A DNA stretch of 64,000 nt, taken from assembly GCA_947589545.1 (NCBI GenBank), contig CANQBA010000006.1, positions 28,360 to 92,359 of the forward strand, written 5' to 3'. The position numbers and the translations under genes are program-made. The notes beneath the pieces are model-generated. The model did no database searches. It was not told the DNA's origin and worked only from the letters and a program-made list of their open reading frames with translations. Shown here piece after piece: positions 35,630 through 44,800 of this stretch. The stretch is from an uncultured Oscillospiraceae bacterium (GTDB lineage: Bacteria; Bacillota; Clostridia; Oscillospirales; Oscillospiraceae). How positions within the stretch are numbered: the first letter of the stretch is position 1; the number at the start of each line of letters is the position of its first letter.

Positions 35630-36556
35630 ATGGCACTGAAGGACATCAATTTAAGCGAGATCAAGGACGCGGCCCGCGATGTGGCCGGGAGAGTCGGCGA
35701 GGCCGCCCACGACACCGTGGAGAAGCTGAAACGGAGGGACATCCTCACCGCTCCCTTCATGATCGAGATGATCCGCACCGCCACCAACATGTACGACCAC
35801 GGCTGGGACGAGCGCAACGGCGGCAACATCAGCCTCATGGTGGACGAGGAGGAGGCCGCCAAGTATCTTGACCTCAACGCCGTCCTCCGGGAGATCCCCA
35901 CGGGCTTTGACGCCCCCACGCTGGACGGGAAATACTTCCTGGTCACCGGCACGGGCAAGTATTTCAAGAACGTTCAGTACGCCCCCGAGGTGAATCTGGG
36001 CCTTATCCGCATCAAGGATTCCGGCCGCACGGCGGAGCTGCTGTGGGGCTATGCCGACGGCGGCAAGTTCACCAGCGAGCTGCCGGCGCATCTCATGAGC
36101 CACGCCGCGCGTCTGGAGGTCAACCCCGAAAACCGGGTGGTGATGCACTGCCACCCCGGCAGCCTGCTGGCCATGACCTACGTCCACGACCTGGACGAGA
36201 AAGCCTTCACCCGCACCCTCTGGCAGATGTGCACGGAATGCATCGTGGTCTTCCCCGAGGGCGTCAACGTCCTGCCCTGGATGCTCTGCGGCACCAATGA
36301 GATCGGCGTCGCCACGGCGGAGAAGATGAAGACGGCGCGTCTGGTGGTCTGGTCCCAGCACGGCATCTACGGCGCGGGCAAGGACTTGGACGAGACCTTC
36401 GGCCTCATCGAGACGGCGGAGAAGGCGGCGGAGATCTACATGAAGATCGCCCACCTGCCCCTGCGCAACACCATCACGGACGAGGCCATGTGGCTTCTGT
36501 GCGACCGGTTCGAGCTGACGCCCCGGGAAGGTTATCTCAGTCCGAGAGAGGCGTAA
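35630..36556 (+). CDS. rhaD: Rhamnulose-1-phosphate aldolase
   Basis: A 308-residue class II aldolase that splits rhamnulose 1-phosphate to dihydroxyacetone phosphate and L-lactaldehyde. The zinc site is recognisable as HCHPG (two His) and SQHGIYG (third His). GGNIS and GTGKYF are phosphate-loop segments. An N-terminal helix of about 35 residues (INLSEIKDAARDVAGRVGEA in part) precedes the usual start of the family. RBS AAGGAGG is well placed. It completes the rhaBAD operon. Confidence 0.95.
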   Translation: MALKDINLSEIKDAARDVAGRVGEAAHDTVEKLKRRDILTAPFMIEMIRTATNMYDHGWDERNGGNISLMVDEEEAAKYLDLNAVLREIPTGFDAPTLDGKYFLVTGTGKYFKNVQYAPEVNLGLIRIKDSGRTAELLWGYADGGKFTSELPAHLMSHAARLEVNPENRVVMHCHPGSLLAMTYVHDLDEKAFTRTLWQMCTECIVVFPEGVNVLPWMLCGTNEIGVATAEKMKTARLVVWSQHGIYGAGKDLDETFGLIETAEKAAEIYMKIAHLPLRNTITDEAMWLLCDRFELTPREGYLSPREA

Positions 36557-36575
36557 ACGCCTTTCCCGGAAGGGG

Positions 36576-36715
36576 ATGCGTGCGGAAACCCTTTGTGAAT
36601 TTTGAAAAATTCACAAAAGATTTCCTGCCGTCACGTTGCGCGCACCGCAAAGCGGTACACTTACGTGACAAAAGGGATTTTTTCCGACGCGCATGTCGCC
36701 GGAAAAAATATTTGA
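36576..36715 (+). other. Nested inverted-repeat region between rhaD and fucO
   Basis: Several hairpins are stacked here: GTGAATTT/AAATTCAC (about 36595-36614), GTCACGT/ACGTGAC (36630-36669) enclosing CCGC-aaa-GCGG, and TTTTTTCCG/CGGAAAAAA (36679-36708). The outer arms GCGTGCGGAAA...CCCTTT and AAAGGGATTT...CGACGCGC also pair. It could act as a terminator/attenuator or RNA-stability element between rhaD and fucO, or be a MITE-like repeat. Confidence 0.5.
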
Positions 36716-36803
36716 AATGATTCGAACTGGTTTGCGTCTGCGGACGCGAAATCTGCGATGCTTATAAAATCAATTAATTTTAATATAAAGGAGCGTATTC
36801 ACT

Positions 36804-37952
36804 ATGGCATCCCGCATCGTACTGAACACCATTTCCTATCACGGCCACGGCGCCATCGAGAACATTGTCCCCGAGCTCACCGCCCGCGGGTACAAGAAGG
36901 CCTTTGTGGCCACCGACCCCGACCTTTTGAAGTTCGGCGTCACCGGCAAGGTCACCGCCCTGCTGGAGGCGGCCAATTTCCCCTATGAGATCTATTCCAA
37001 CATCAAGGCCAACCCCACCATCGAGAACGTCCAGACAGGCGTGGCGGCCTTTAAGGACAGCGGCGCGGACTGCATCGTGGCCGTGGGCGGCGGCTCCGCC
37101 ATGGACACCGCCAAGGCCATCGGCATCATCGTGGAGAACCCGGAATTTGCCGACGTCCGCTCCCTGGAGGGCGTGGCCCCCACCAAGAAGCACGCCACCT
37201 TCACCATCGCCGTGCCCACCACCGCCGGCACCGCCGCCGAGGTCACCATCAACTACGTCATCACCGACGTGGAGAAAAAGCGCAAGTTCGTTTGCGTGGA
37301 CGTGAACGACATCCCCGAGATCGCCGTGGTGGATCCCGACATGATGAGCACCATGCCCAAATCTCTCACCGCCGCCACCGGTATGGACGCTCTCACCCAC
37401 GCCATCGAGGGCTACATCACCGCCGGCCACTGCGCCATCTCCGATATGTTCCACTTAGAGGCCATCCGGCTCATCTCCGCCAATCTCCGGGACGCCGTTC
37501 AGAACGACCCCGACGGCCGGGAGGGCATGGCCCTCGGGCAGTATATCGCCGGCATGGGCTTCTCCAATGTGGGTCTGGGCATTGTCCACTCCATGGCTCA
37601 CGGCCTTAGCGCCCTCTATGACACCCCCCACGGCGTGGCCTGCGCCATCATCCTGCCCACGGGCCTTGAGTACAACGCCCCTGTGGCCGGCGAGCGCTAC
37701 CGCGCCATCGGCAAGGCTATGCATGTCCCCGGCATCGACATGATGACCGACCATCTGGCGGCCAAGGCCACCATCGCCGCCGTCAAGAAGCTCTCCGCCG
37801 ACGTGGGCATCCCCGCGAACCTGAAGGGCATCCTGAAGGAGGAGGACATCGACTTCCTGGCCGAGTCCGCCTACGCCGACGCCTGCCGCCCCGGCAACCC
37901 CAGGGAGACAAGCGTGGAGGAGATCAAGGAGCTTTACAGAAGCCTGCTGTGA
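36804..37952 (+). CDS. fucO: Lactaldehyde reductase (iron-containing alcohol dehydrogenase)
   Basis: A 382-residue group III alcohol dehydrogenase that reduces L-lactaldehyde from RhaD to 1,2-propanediol with NADH, balancing redox in anaerobic rhamnose fermentation. The NAD site VGGGSAMDTAK and the metal-binding segment DALTHAIEGY plus HSMAHGLSALYDTPHGVACA carry the expected Asp and His ligands. RBS AAAGGAG is eleven bases before the ATG. The first codons and strong codon bias suggest high expression. It follows rhaD after 247 bases of structured DNA. Another short-chain aldehyde or diol substrate is possible. Confidence 0.9.
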   Translation: MASRIVLNTISYHGHGAIENIVPELTARGYKKAFVATDPDLLKFGVTGKVTALLEAANFPYEIYSNIKANPTIENVQTGVAAFKDSGADCIVAVGGGSAMDTAKAIGIIVENPEFADVRSLEGVAPTKKHATFTIAVPTTAGTAAEVTINYVITDVEKKRKFVCVDVNDIPEIAVVDPDMMSTMPKSLTAATGMDALTHAIEGYITAGHCAISDMFHLEAIRLISANLRDAVQNDPDGREGMALGQYIAGMGFSNVGLGIVHSMAHGLSALYDTPHGVACAIILPTGLEYNAPVAGERYRAIGKAMHVPGIDMMTDHLAAKATIAAVKKLSADVGIPANLKGILKEEDIDFLAESAYADACRPGNPRETSVEEIKELYRSLL

Positions 37953-37971
37953 CCTTACGAAAAGGGAAAAA

Positions 37972-37999
37972 AGCCGCCCTCCCGGTCGGGAGGGCGGCT
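37972..37999. terminator. Terminator after fucO
   Basis: A 13-bp GC-rich hairpin (AGCCGCCCTCCCG with CGGGAGGGCGGCT, two-base loop). The plus strand continues with a weak T-rich tail; the minus strand side has TTTTTTCCC, so it may work both ways. Confidence 0.7.
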
Positions 38000-38102
38000 G
38001 AGACTTTGTGTTTCCGGTCAAGATCATGACTTTTTCAATTCGTGCGCGGTGTGAGGCTGACAGGGGAAGATGTGGACTGACCGGGATTTAATGAGGGTTA
38101 AA

Positions 38103-38630
38103 ATGAAACTATTCGTTTCTTTCTCAGCAAGAAAAACCGGTAATTGCGCTCAGATTATTGATTTTTTAAAGGCGCCGCAGGATAAAGTGATTTACTATAT
38201 GGATTTGAACACACAAGGGTGCAGTAATTGCGATTATGAGTGTTTCAAAACAAAGTGCAGGTATCGAGACGATGATGTTTACCGCCTTTATAGCAGTTTT
38301 GAGAGCTGCGAAAAAGTAATTCTGCTTGTTCCGATGTATTGTGGAAATCCTTCCTCCCTATATTTCGGCTTTAACGAAAGAGGCCAGGGCTTTTTCATGC
38401 ACTATGAACATGAATATAGTTCCTTTGTGGAGAGGCTTTTTATCATCGGCGTCTATGGAAGCAAGAAAGAATCACCGGATTTCATAAGGTGTTTTGAAAA
38501 ATGGTTTGAGGGTACTCCTTATACGCATCATGTTCTGGGAATTGAGCGCCACTTGTATCAGCAAACAATGAAGGATAGCGTCATAGATATTGAGCCGGTT
38601 AAAATGGCGCTGCAGGGGTTTATTCGATAA
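38103..38630 (+). CDS. Flavodoxin-fold/NADPH-dependent FMN reductase-like protein
   Basis: A 175-residue protein with a flavodoxin-like order of strands: an N-terminal LFVSFSARKTGNCAQI in the FMN-phosphate-loop position, a cysteine-containing CSNCDYECFKTKC segment typical of iron-sulfur flavoprotein relatives, and VILLVPMYCGNPSS after it. It may bind FMN and carry out electron transfer, but the nucleotide site is divergent. It is A/T-rich compared with its neighbours, suggesting recent gain. The start at ATG 38103 has GAGGG six bases upstream; alternative starts at 38070 and 38091 lack an RBS. Confidence 0.6.
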   Translation: MKLFVSFSARKTGNCAQIIDFLKAPQDKVIYYMDLNTQGCSNCDYECFKTKCRYRDDDVYRLYSSFESCEKVILLVPMYCGNPSSLYFGFNERGQGFFMHYEHEYSSFVERLFIIGVYGSKKESPDFIRCFEKWFEGTPYTHHVLGIERHLYQQTMKDSVIDIEPVKMALQGFIR

Positions 38631-38925
38631 ATCCCCGTTTGCCAACGATTACATATACTAATATCTATTTAAAAGGAGACACCAAGCGGCGAGGATTTTT
38701 CGTGTCAGGCAAGAAAGACACCGCAGGGAATACTGTATGTATTTCCAAGGCGGCTGACGCAGCATGGCGCGAAAAAGGCCGGCGCGAATGGCTTGTTTTA
38801 ATTTGATATTAGTATTACACCAGGCATGGCTCTGATACTACGGGAACGCAAAAGAGAATTGGGCAAAAAGTAAAGGCGGCTTGCGCCGCCTTTGCTTTTT
38901 TGGAGATGTACGTCCTCGCGGGGAT
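38631..38925. other. Intergenic region with a short repeat and a terminator
   Basis: No gene is visible. The stretch 38821-38870 resembles 61622-61665 (shared words ATGGCTC.GATACT..GGAA.CA.AA and GAATTGGG). A 9-bp hairpin at 38872-38893 (AAAGGCGGC/GCCGCCTTT) has T-rich tails on both sides and terminates the ferredoxin transcript and possibly the plus strand. Confidence 0.5.
38872..38893. terminator. Bidirectional terminator downstream of the ferredoxin gene
   Basis: Hairpin AAAGGCGGC/GCCGCCTTT with GCTTTTTT on the plus side and ACTTTTTG on the minus side. Confidence 0.75.
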
Positions 38926-39096
38926 TTACGCCTCTTCGATGGCGCCGACGGGGCACTCGCCCTCGCAGGCTCCGCAGTCGATGCAGACATCGGGATCTAC
39001 AACGTGCTGGCCGTCACCCTCGGCAATGGCGCCGACGGGGCAGACGCTCTCGCAGGCTCCGCAGTTGACACAGGCATCGGTAACTTTTCTTGCCAT
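38926..39096 (-). CDS. 2[4Fe-4S] ferredoxin
   Basis: A 56-residue clostridial-type ferredoxin read on the minus strand, starting MARKVTDACVNCGACESVCP. Two CxxCxxCxxxCP motifs each ligate one 4Fe-4S cluster, the second being CIDCGACEGECP. It is a soluble low-potential electron carrier for hydrogenase, pyruvate:ferredoxin oxidoreductase and similar enzymes. The ATG at 39096 follows GGAGGT by eight bases. A promoter with TACAAT at 39164-39169 (minus reading) and TTGATT 16 bases further upstream is plausible. It is short and sits alone between terminators. Confidence 0.95.
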   Translation of the reverse strand: MARKVTDACVNCGACESVCPVGAIAEGDGQHVVDPDVCIDCGACEGECPVGAIEEA

Positions 39097-39333
39097 AAGT
39101 ATGTACCTCCATATTTATAGTTTTTCTCTTGATTGAACCGGGCGTCCCGCGCCCTTCAATAGCATTGTAGCACGGATTTGTGAAAAATCAATAACTATTT
39201 TACTGAAACGCCGTCGAAAATTGGAAAACTTTAAGAATTTTCCCTTTTGACCAATGGGGACAGGTCAAATCGGAGAAAATTGAAGAGAATTCGCGAAACT
39301 TTTTGAAATTCGGAGAAAACGGAAGCTGTTGCA

Positions 39334-39351
39334 AGGTCAAAGAACGTCAAT
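39334..39351 (+). promoter_or_regulatory. CtsR-box-like site upstream of the promoter
   Basis: AGGTCAAAGAACGTCAAT agrees with the CtsR heptad pair (GGTCAAA-nnn-GGTCAAA) with two deviations in the second half. Confidence 0.5.
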
Positions 39352-39376
39352 GGTCAGGAATGGTCAGAAATCGCCC

Positions 39377-39405
39377 TTGCGGCGGCGGGGCCGAGGCGGT
39401 ATAAT
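39377..39405 (+). promoter_or_regulatory. Promoter of the ctsR operon
   Basis: TTGCGG (39377-39382), 17 bases, TATAAT (39400-39405). The -10 lies in the middle of a perfect 17-base palindrome GGCGGTAT-A-ATACCGCC. Confidence 0.65.
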
Positions 39406-39414
39406 ACCGCCATA

Positions 39415-39433
39415 AGATCAAAGAAAGTCAAAG
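39415..39433 (+). promoter_or_regulatory. CtsR operator
   Basis: AGATCAAAGAAAGTCAAAG has the two heptads (GATCAAA and AGTCAAA) separated by three bases, as in CtsR binding sites, at the expected transcription start, with a further GTCAAAG directly after it. It indicates autoregulation of the operon. Confidence 0.75.
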
Positions 39434-39467
39434 TCAAAGACCGTAAGAGGACAAGGAGATGACACCG

Positions 39468-39914
39468 GTGGGTATTTCGGACGTGATCGCGGATTTTATC
39501 AATGAGCTTCTGGACGAGGACTCCACGGCGGAGGTGCAGAGGAGCGAGCTGGCCAGCCGCTTCAACTGCGTGCCCAGCCAGATCAACTACGTGATCGCCA
39601 CGCGCTTTTCCCCGGAGCGGGGGTACGTGGTGGAGAGCCGCCGGGGCGGCGGCGGGTACATCCGCATCCGCCGGGTGCAGGCGGATCCCGCCCTGCTGGT
39701 GATGCACACGGTGAACGCCATCGGCGGGGCCGTAGATTCGCGCACGGCGGCGGCGCTGTTGGAAAACTGCGTGAGCTCCGGGGTGCTGGAGGAGCGGCTG
39801 GCTCATATGATGCTGGCGGGGATCTCCGACCAGGCCCTGCGGCCCGTGGATCCGGCGGGAAGGGACATTGTGCGGGCGTCTGTCCTGAAGCAGATGCTGT
39901 TGAGCGCGGTATGA
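39468..39914 (+). CDS. ctsR: Transcriptional repressor CtsR
   Basis: A 148-residue repressor of class III heat-shock genes. The N-terminal winged helix-turn-helix has the family phrases ISDVIADFINELL, RSELASRFNCVPSQINYVI and the conserved RGGGGYIRI wing that contacts DNA; the C-terminal helical domain starts near residue 75. GTG 39468 is chosen because AAGGAG lies nine bases before it; the in-frame ATG at 39459 touches the RBS. It heads ctsR-mcsA-clpC and binds the boxes at 39334 and 39415. Confidence 0.92.
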   Translation: MGISDVIADFINELLDEDSTAEVQRSELASRFNCVPSQINYVIATRFSPERGYVVESRRGGGGYIRIRRVQADPALLVMHTVNAIGGAVDSRTAAALLENCVSSGVLEERLAHMMLAGISDQALRPVDPAGRDIVRASVLKQMLLSAV

Positions 39915-39969
39915 TCTTCAGGGTAAATTGTAAATAACAGGTTTAAACTTTTAAAGGAGGCAAAAACTT

Positions 39970-40491
39970 ATGAAATGCACAAATTGCGGCAAGAATAACG
40001 CTGTGTACCATTATCACTTCGATCTGAACGGGGAGACTCAGGAGGCGCACCTGTGCGCTGAGTGCGCCGGGAAGTTGGCGCCGGAGAAGGAGTTCGCCGC
40101 CAAGTCCCGGAAGCTCTTTGGCGATATGTTCGACGACGGCTTCTTTGGCGAGAGCCTGTTCGGCCGGGAGCCCTTGGGCGGGAGCCTGCTCAAGAGCTTC
40201 TTCGGGGACGACCCCTTTGAGAGCTTCTTCGGCGGCGCTTTCAGCCCCTTTGCCCTGCTGGGGACGCCCAGGATCGAGATCAGCTTCCCGGAGGCGGAAC
40301 GGAGCGAGTCCGTCACCGGCAGTACGGAGGCCGCGCCGCGGAATGCGGAGGTGGATCCGGAGCTGGCGAAAAAGCGCCGGGTCAATGAGCTCCGGGCGCA
40401 GATGAAGGCCGCCGCCGAGAGCGAGGACTATGAGAAGGCCGCCGCGCTCCGGGATCAGCTCCGGGCGCTGGAGAACGGGAAAGAGGCGTAA
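39970..40491 (+). CDS. mcsA: UvrB/UvrC-motif protein McsA
   Basis: A 173-residue protein of the CtsR operon. The N-terminus has one zinc pair CTNCGK and another CAECAG, a Gly/Phe-rich middle (about 45-100), and a C-terminal UVR motif (VNELRAQMKAAAESEDYEKA as its core) that interacts with ClpC or McsB in other Firmicutes. RBS AAAGGAGG. In Bacillus it activates the arginine kinase McsB, which is missing here, so it may only modulate CtsR/ClpC or metal stress response. A hairpin GGGCCGCC/GGCGGCCC at about 40527-40546 lies before clpC. Confidence 0.88.
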   Translation: MKCTNCGKNNAVYHYHFDLNGETQEAHLCAECAGKLAPEKEFAAKSRKLFGDMFDDGFFGESLFGREPLGGSLLKSFFGDDPFESFFGGAFSPFALLGTPRIEISFPEAERSESVTGSTEAAPRNAEVDPELAKKRRVNELRAQMKAAAESEDYEKAAALRDQLRALENGKEA

Positions 40492-40577
40492 CCAGCCGAT
40501 CCCCGCCGTTCACAGGGCCGCCGTGGGGCGGCCCCTTTGCTTGAAGTGTTTCATTGCGCATAGGAGGTGCTTATTTT

Positions 40578-43034
40578 ATGAGAAATGACGACCGTTTCAC
40601 CGAGAGGGCCAGGAACGTGCTGAATCTGGCCCACGAGAAGGCCGCTGAGCTGGGCCACGGGTATGTGGGCAGCGAGCATATCCTGCTGGGCATCGTCTGC
40701 GACGGAGGCGGCGCGGCGGCCAGGATACTGCGGGACAACGGCGTGGACGAGGAGCTGGTGCGCCTGTCCATCGAGAAATTAGTGGGCCGGGGTGAGAGCG
40801 CCGACACCACCGTTCAGGGGCTGACGCCCATGGCCAAGACCGTCATCGAGCTGGCCGTCCGGGACGCCATGCGCCTGGGCCATGCCTATGTGGGCACGGA
40901 GCATCTGCTGATGGGCATCCTGCGGGAGGGCGACAGCGTGGCGGCCAGGATCCTCACCATGTCCGGGGTGGATATGAACAGGGTCTACACCGAGCTTGTG
41001 GATCTCTTTGATCCCGCCGTGCGCCGTACCGCCGACCGCCAGCGGAGCGTCAGCCATCCGGAGACAAAGACGCTGGATCAGTTTTCCCGGGATCTCACCG
41101 TTATGGCCTCCCAGGGACAGCTGGATCCGGTGATCGGCCGCGACCGGGAGGTCCAGCGGGTGATCCAGATCCTCTCCCGCCGCACCAAGAACAACCCTGT
41201 CCTCATCGGGGAACCGGGCGTGGGCAAGACGGCAATCGCCGAGGGGCTGGCCCAGAAGATCGCCGCCGGGGACGTGCCGGAGAATTTGCGGCAGAAGCGG
41301 GTGGTCTCCCTGGATCTGACCGGCATGGTGGCCGGCACCAAGTACCGGGGGGACTTTGAGGAGCGCATCAAGAACGCCCTGGAGGAGGTTCGCAAGGCCG
41401 GAGACGTGATCCTTTTCATCGACGAGCTCCACACCATCGTGGGCGCCGGCGCGGCGGAGGGGGCTATCGACGCCTCCAACATCCTGAAGCCCGCCCTCTC
41501 CCGGGGGGAGATCCAGGCCATCGGCGCCACCACCCTCAGCGAATACCGCAAATACATCGAGAAGGACGCCGCCCTGGAGCGGCGGTTCCAGCCGGTGCAG
41601 GTGGACGAGCCCACGGAGGAGGAGTCCATGCAGATCCTGCGGGGCCTTCGGGACAAATATGAGGCCCACCACAAGCTGACCATCACCGACGAGGCCATCG
41701 AGGCCGCCGTGAAGATGTCGGCCAGGTATATCTCCGACCGCTATCTGCCGGACAAGGCCATCGACCTCATCGACGAGGCCGCCTCACGGGTGCGGATGGA
41801 GTCCTTGAAGCTGCCGCCCGATCTGAAGACGCTGGAGGCCGAGGCCACGGCCCTGGCCGCGGAGAAGGAGGCCGCCGTCCGGGATCAGGACTTCGAGCGG
41901 GCCGCCAAGCTCCGGGACGCGGAGAAGGCCAAGCGTGCCGACCTGGAGGAGGTTCGCAGGCAGTGGCAGAGCGGCAAGGCCGGCCCCGGCAAGCGGGTGC
42001 TGGGCGAGGACATCGCCGCCGTCGTCTCCAGCTGGACGGGCATCCCCGTCACCACCCTCACCGAGGACGAGGGACAGAGGCTTTTGCGCATGGAGGAGAC
42101 ACTGCACAGGCGGGTGGTGGGCCAGGACGAGGCCGTCACCGCCGTGGCCAAGGCCATCCGGCGCGGGCGCGTGGGCCTCAAGGATCCCCACAGGCCCATC
42201 GGCTCCTTCCTCTTTTTGGGCCCCACGGGCGTGGGCAAGACGGAGCTGTGCCGGGCTCTGGCGGAGGCCATGTTTGGGGACGAAAACGCCATGATCCGGG
42301 TGGACATGTCGGAATATATGGAAAAGCACACGGTCTCCAAGCTCATCGGCTCCCCTCCGGGCTATGTAGGCTTCGAGGAGGGCGGTCAGCTCACCGAGAA
42401 GGTGCGCCGTCACCCTTACTCCGTGGTGCTCTTTGACGAGATCGAGAAGGCCCACGAGGACGTCTTCAACATCATGCTCCAGATCATGGACGACGGGCGG
42501 CTCACCGACTCCCAGGGGCGGCGGGTGGACTTCCGCAACACCGTCATCGTCATGACCTCCAACGTGGGCGCCCGGAACATCACGGAAAAGGCCAAGACGT
42601 TGGGCTTCTCCACCGGGGAGCCGGCCGGGGACACCCTCAGCGACCAACGGATCCGCGAGGCGGTCATGGGTGACCTGCGGCGAACCTTCAAGCCGGAATT
42701 TTTGAACCGCATCGACGAGACGATCGTTTTCCATCAGTTGACCCGGGACGAGATCAGCCGGATCAGCCGGAACATGCTGGAGACTGTCGCACGGCGGGTG
42801 GAGGCCATGGAGCTGAAGCTGGAGGTCACGGACGCGGCGGTGGACGCCCTGGCGGAGGCGGGCTTCGACCCGGTGTACGGGGCCAGGCCCCTGCGGCGGA
42901 AGATCCAGTCCACCGTGGAGGACACCCTGGCCGAGCGGATGCTGGAGGGCAGGATCAAAGCCGGCGACACCGTCCTGGTGGATGCCGTGGAGGGAAAAGT
43001 CACCGTGGCGGCCAAAGAGCCGGCGATGGCGTAA
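40578..43034 (+). CDS. clpC: ATP-dependent Clp protease ATPase subunit ClpC
   Basis: An 818-residue AAA+ unfoldase that feeds substrates to ClpP. Order: double Clp N-domain repeats (about 5-145), first AAA module with Walker A GEPGVGKT and Walker [10 protein letters not shown], a middle UVR-type coiled coil (around [14 protein letters not shown]) for adaptor binding, and a second AAA module with GPTGVGKT and [11 protein letters not shown] plus the C-terminal D2 small domain. The start is ATG 40578 behind AGGAGGTG. It is under CtsR control through the operon promoter. Confidence 0.97.
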   Translation: MRNDDRFTERARNVLNLAHEKAAELGHGYVGSEHILLGIVCDGGGAAARILRDNGVDEELVRLSIEKLVGRGESADTTVQGLTPMAKTVIELAVRDAMRLGHAYVGTEHLLMGILREGDSVAARILTMSGVDMNRVYTELVDLFDPAVRRTADRQRSVSHPETKTLDQFSRDLTVMASQGQLDPVIGRDREVQRVIQILSRRTKNNPVLIGEPGVGKTAIAEGLAQKIAAGDVPENLRQKRVVSLDLTGMVAGTKYRGDFEERIKNALEEVRKAGDVILFIDELHTIVGAGAAEGAIDASNILKPALSRGEIQAIGATTLSEYRKYIEKDAALERRFQPVQVDEPTEEESMQILRGLRDKYEAHHKLTITDEAIEAAVKMSARYISDRYLPDKAIDLIDEAASRVRMESLKLPPDLKTLEAEATALAAEKEAAVRDQDFERAAKLRDAEKAKRADLEEVRRQWQSGKAGPGKRVLGEDIAAVVSSWTGIPVTTLTEDEGQRLLRMEETLHRRVVGQDEAVTAVAKAIRRGRVGLKDPHRPIGSFLFLGPTGVGKTELCRALAEAMFGDENAMIRVDMSEYMEKHTVSKLIGSPPGYVGFEEGGQLTEKVRRHPYSVVLFDEIEKAHEDVFNIMLQIMDDGRLTDSQGRRVDFRNTVIVMTSNVGARNITEKAKTLGFSTGEPAGDTLSDQRIREAVMGDLRRTFKPEFLNRIDETIVFHQLTRDEISRISRNMLETVARRVEAMELKLEVTDAAVDALAEAGFDPVYGARPLRRKIQSTVEDTLAERMLEGRIKAGDTVLVDAVEGKVTVAAKEPAMA

Positions 43035-43088
43035 GCGTAAATTGTAAGCGCAGGGGCCGCCGCCCACGGCGGCCCGCAATTCAAATAA

Positions 43089-43111
43089 GCGGCGAAGCCG
43101 CAACCTTTTTT
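43089..43111 (+). terminator. Terminator after clpC
   Basis: A short GCGGC-gaa-GCCGC hairpin is followed by AACCTTTTTT. A larger GC hairpin without T tail lies just upstream at about 43053-43075. Confidence 0.6.
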
Positions 43112-43199
43112 GGGGCGGGCAATGCGGAAATTCGGGGCGCGTTGTTCGATGGATCTTCGGGAATTCGTCCGGCGGGTTGATGTTATTTTGCGTTACCAC

Positions 43200-43229
43200 T
43201 TGACTAATGCCCCTGAAAAAAGGTAAAAT
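43200..43229 (+). promoter_or_regulatory. Promoter of the DUF1846 gene
   Basis: TTGACT (43200-43205), 18 bases, TAAAAT (43224-43229), about 48 bases before the ATG. Confidence 0.55.
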
Positions 43230-43276
43230 ATAAGATAGGCTATTTTTGACCGCAGAGAGATACCGGGGGGAAGGCT

Positions 43277-44761
43277 ATGAGGATCGGCTTTGACAACGAC
43301 AAATATTTGAAGCTCCAGTCGGAGCATATCAACCAGCGCATCGGCGAATTCGGCGGGAAGCTCTACATGGAGTTCGGGGGCAAGCTTTTTGACGACTACC
43401 ACGCGTCCCGGGTGCTCCCGGGCTTTGAGCCGGACAGCAAGATCAAGATGCTGGCGACTTTGCGGAACAAGGCGGAGATCGTCATCGCGGTGAACGCCGG
43501 CGACATCGCCAAAAATAAGGTCAGGGGCGATTACGGTATCACCTATGACCTGGACGTCCTGCGGCTCATCGACGCTTTCCGGGGCTTTGACCTCTACGTG
43601 GGGAGCGTCGTCATCACCCAATTCGCCGGCCAGAGCGCCGCCGAGGCCTTCCAAAGGCGCCTGGAGGCCCTGGGGATGAGGGTCTACCGGCACTATCCCA
43701 TCGAGGGGTATCCGGCCAACATTGACAAGATCGTCTCCGACGAGGGCTACGGCCGCAACGACTACATCGAGACGACCCGCCCCCTGGTGGTGGTCACCGC
43801 GCCGGGGCCGGGCAGCGGGAAGATGGCGACCTGCCTGTCCCAGCTCTACCACGACGGCAAGCAGGGGATCCAGGCGGGGTACGCCAAATTTGAGACCTTT
43901 CCCATCTGGAATCTGCCCCTGAAGCATCCGGTGAACGTGGCCTACGAGGCCGCCACGGCGGATCTCAACGACGTCAACATGATCGACCCCTTCCATTTGG
44001 AGGCCTACGGGACGCTGGCGGTGAACTACAACCGGGATGTGGACACCTTCCCGGTGCTGTCGGCGCTCTTTCAGCGGCTCTCCGGCGGGGAGTGCCCCTA
44101 CAAGTCCCCCACGGATATGGGCGTCAACATGGCGGGCTTTTGCATCGTGGACGACGCGGTCTGCCAGGAGGCGTCCCGGCGGGAGATCGTCCGCCGGTAT
44201 CTGTCGGCCTGCTGCGCCCGCACCAAGGGTCAGCCCGCCGGCGGGGACGTGGACAAGCTGAAGCTCCTGATGAACACCGTGGGCACCTCCGAGGCCGACC
44301 GTCCCGGCCGGGCGGAGGCCCTGAAAAAGGCGGAGGAGACCGGCGAGCCGGCGGCCTCCATGGAGCTTCCCGACGGCAGGATCGTCACGGGCAAGACCTC
44401 CAAGCTGCTGGGCGCCACCAGCGCCGCCCTCCTGGACGCGCTGAAGGCCCTGGGCGGCATCGACGACAGCATCCGCCTTCTGGCGCCGGCCATTCTGGAG
44501 CCGGTGCAGGATCTGAAGGTGAACCACCTGGGGAACGTGAACCCCAGATTACATACGGACGAGGTGCTTCTGGCCCTCTCCATATGCGCCGTGACAAATC
44601 CCCTGGCCGAGATCGCCATGCAGCAGATCGAGCGGCTGGAGGGCAGCGAGCTCCACTCCACGGTGATCCTCTCCCAGGTGGACGAAAATCTGATGAAAAA
44701 GCTGGGCGTCAACGTCACCTGCGAGCCGGTGTACGAGACGAACAAGCTCTATCATAAATAA
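43277..44761 (+). CDS. DUF1846 domain-containing protein
   Basis: A 494-residue protein of the conserved Firmicutes DUF1846 family, recognised by the opening GFDNDKYLKLQSEHI, the GGKLYMEFGGKLFDDYHA segment, and the P-loop-like APGPGSGKMATCLSQ. Structures in the family show a nucleotide-binding-like fold, but the function is unknown. It is 5' of holB and 3' of clpC on the same strand. RBS GGGGGGAAGG. Length is the family norm. Cytoplasmic, no membrane segments. Confidence 0.85.
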   Translation: MRIGFDNDKYLKLQSEHINQRIGEFGGKLYMEFGGKLFDDYHASRVLPGFEPDSKIKMLATLRNKAEIVIAVNAGDIAKNKVRGDYGITYDLDVLRLIDAFRGFDLYVGSVVITQFAGQSAAEAFQRRLEALGMRVYRHYPIEGYPANIDKIVSDEGYGRNDYIETTRPLVVVTAPGPGSGKMATCLSQLYHDGKQGIQAGYAKFETFPIWNLPLKHPVNVAYEAATADLNDVNMIDPFHLEAYGTLAVNYNRDVDTFPVLSALFQRLSGGECPYKSPTDMGVNMAGFCIVDDAVCQEASRREIVRRYLSACCARTKGQPAGGDVDKLKLLMNTVGTSEADRPGRAEALKKAEETGEPAASMELPDGRIVTGKTSKLLGATSAALLDALKALGGIDDSIRLLAPAILEPVQDLKVNHLGNVNPRLHTDEVLLALSICAVTNPLAEIAMQQIERLEGSELHSTVILSQVDENLMKKLGVNVTCEPVYETNKLYHK

Positions 44762-44800
44762 ACGGGATTCCCGCGAGGGGGGATCCGCGGCGAGGCTTTT

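Noticed and set aside
38881..39136. Plus-strand ORFs over the ferredoxin gene
   Set aside because: They are shadows of the minus-strand ferredoxin, which has the eight cluster cysteines, an RBS and a terminator.
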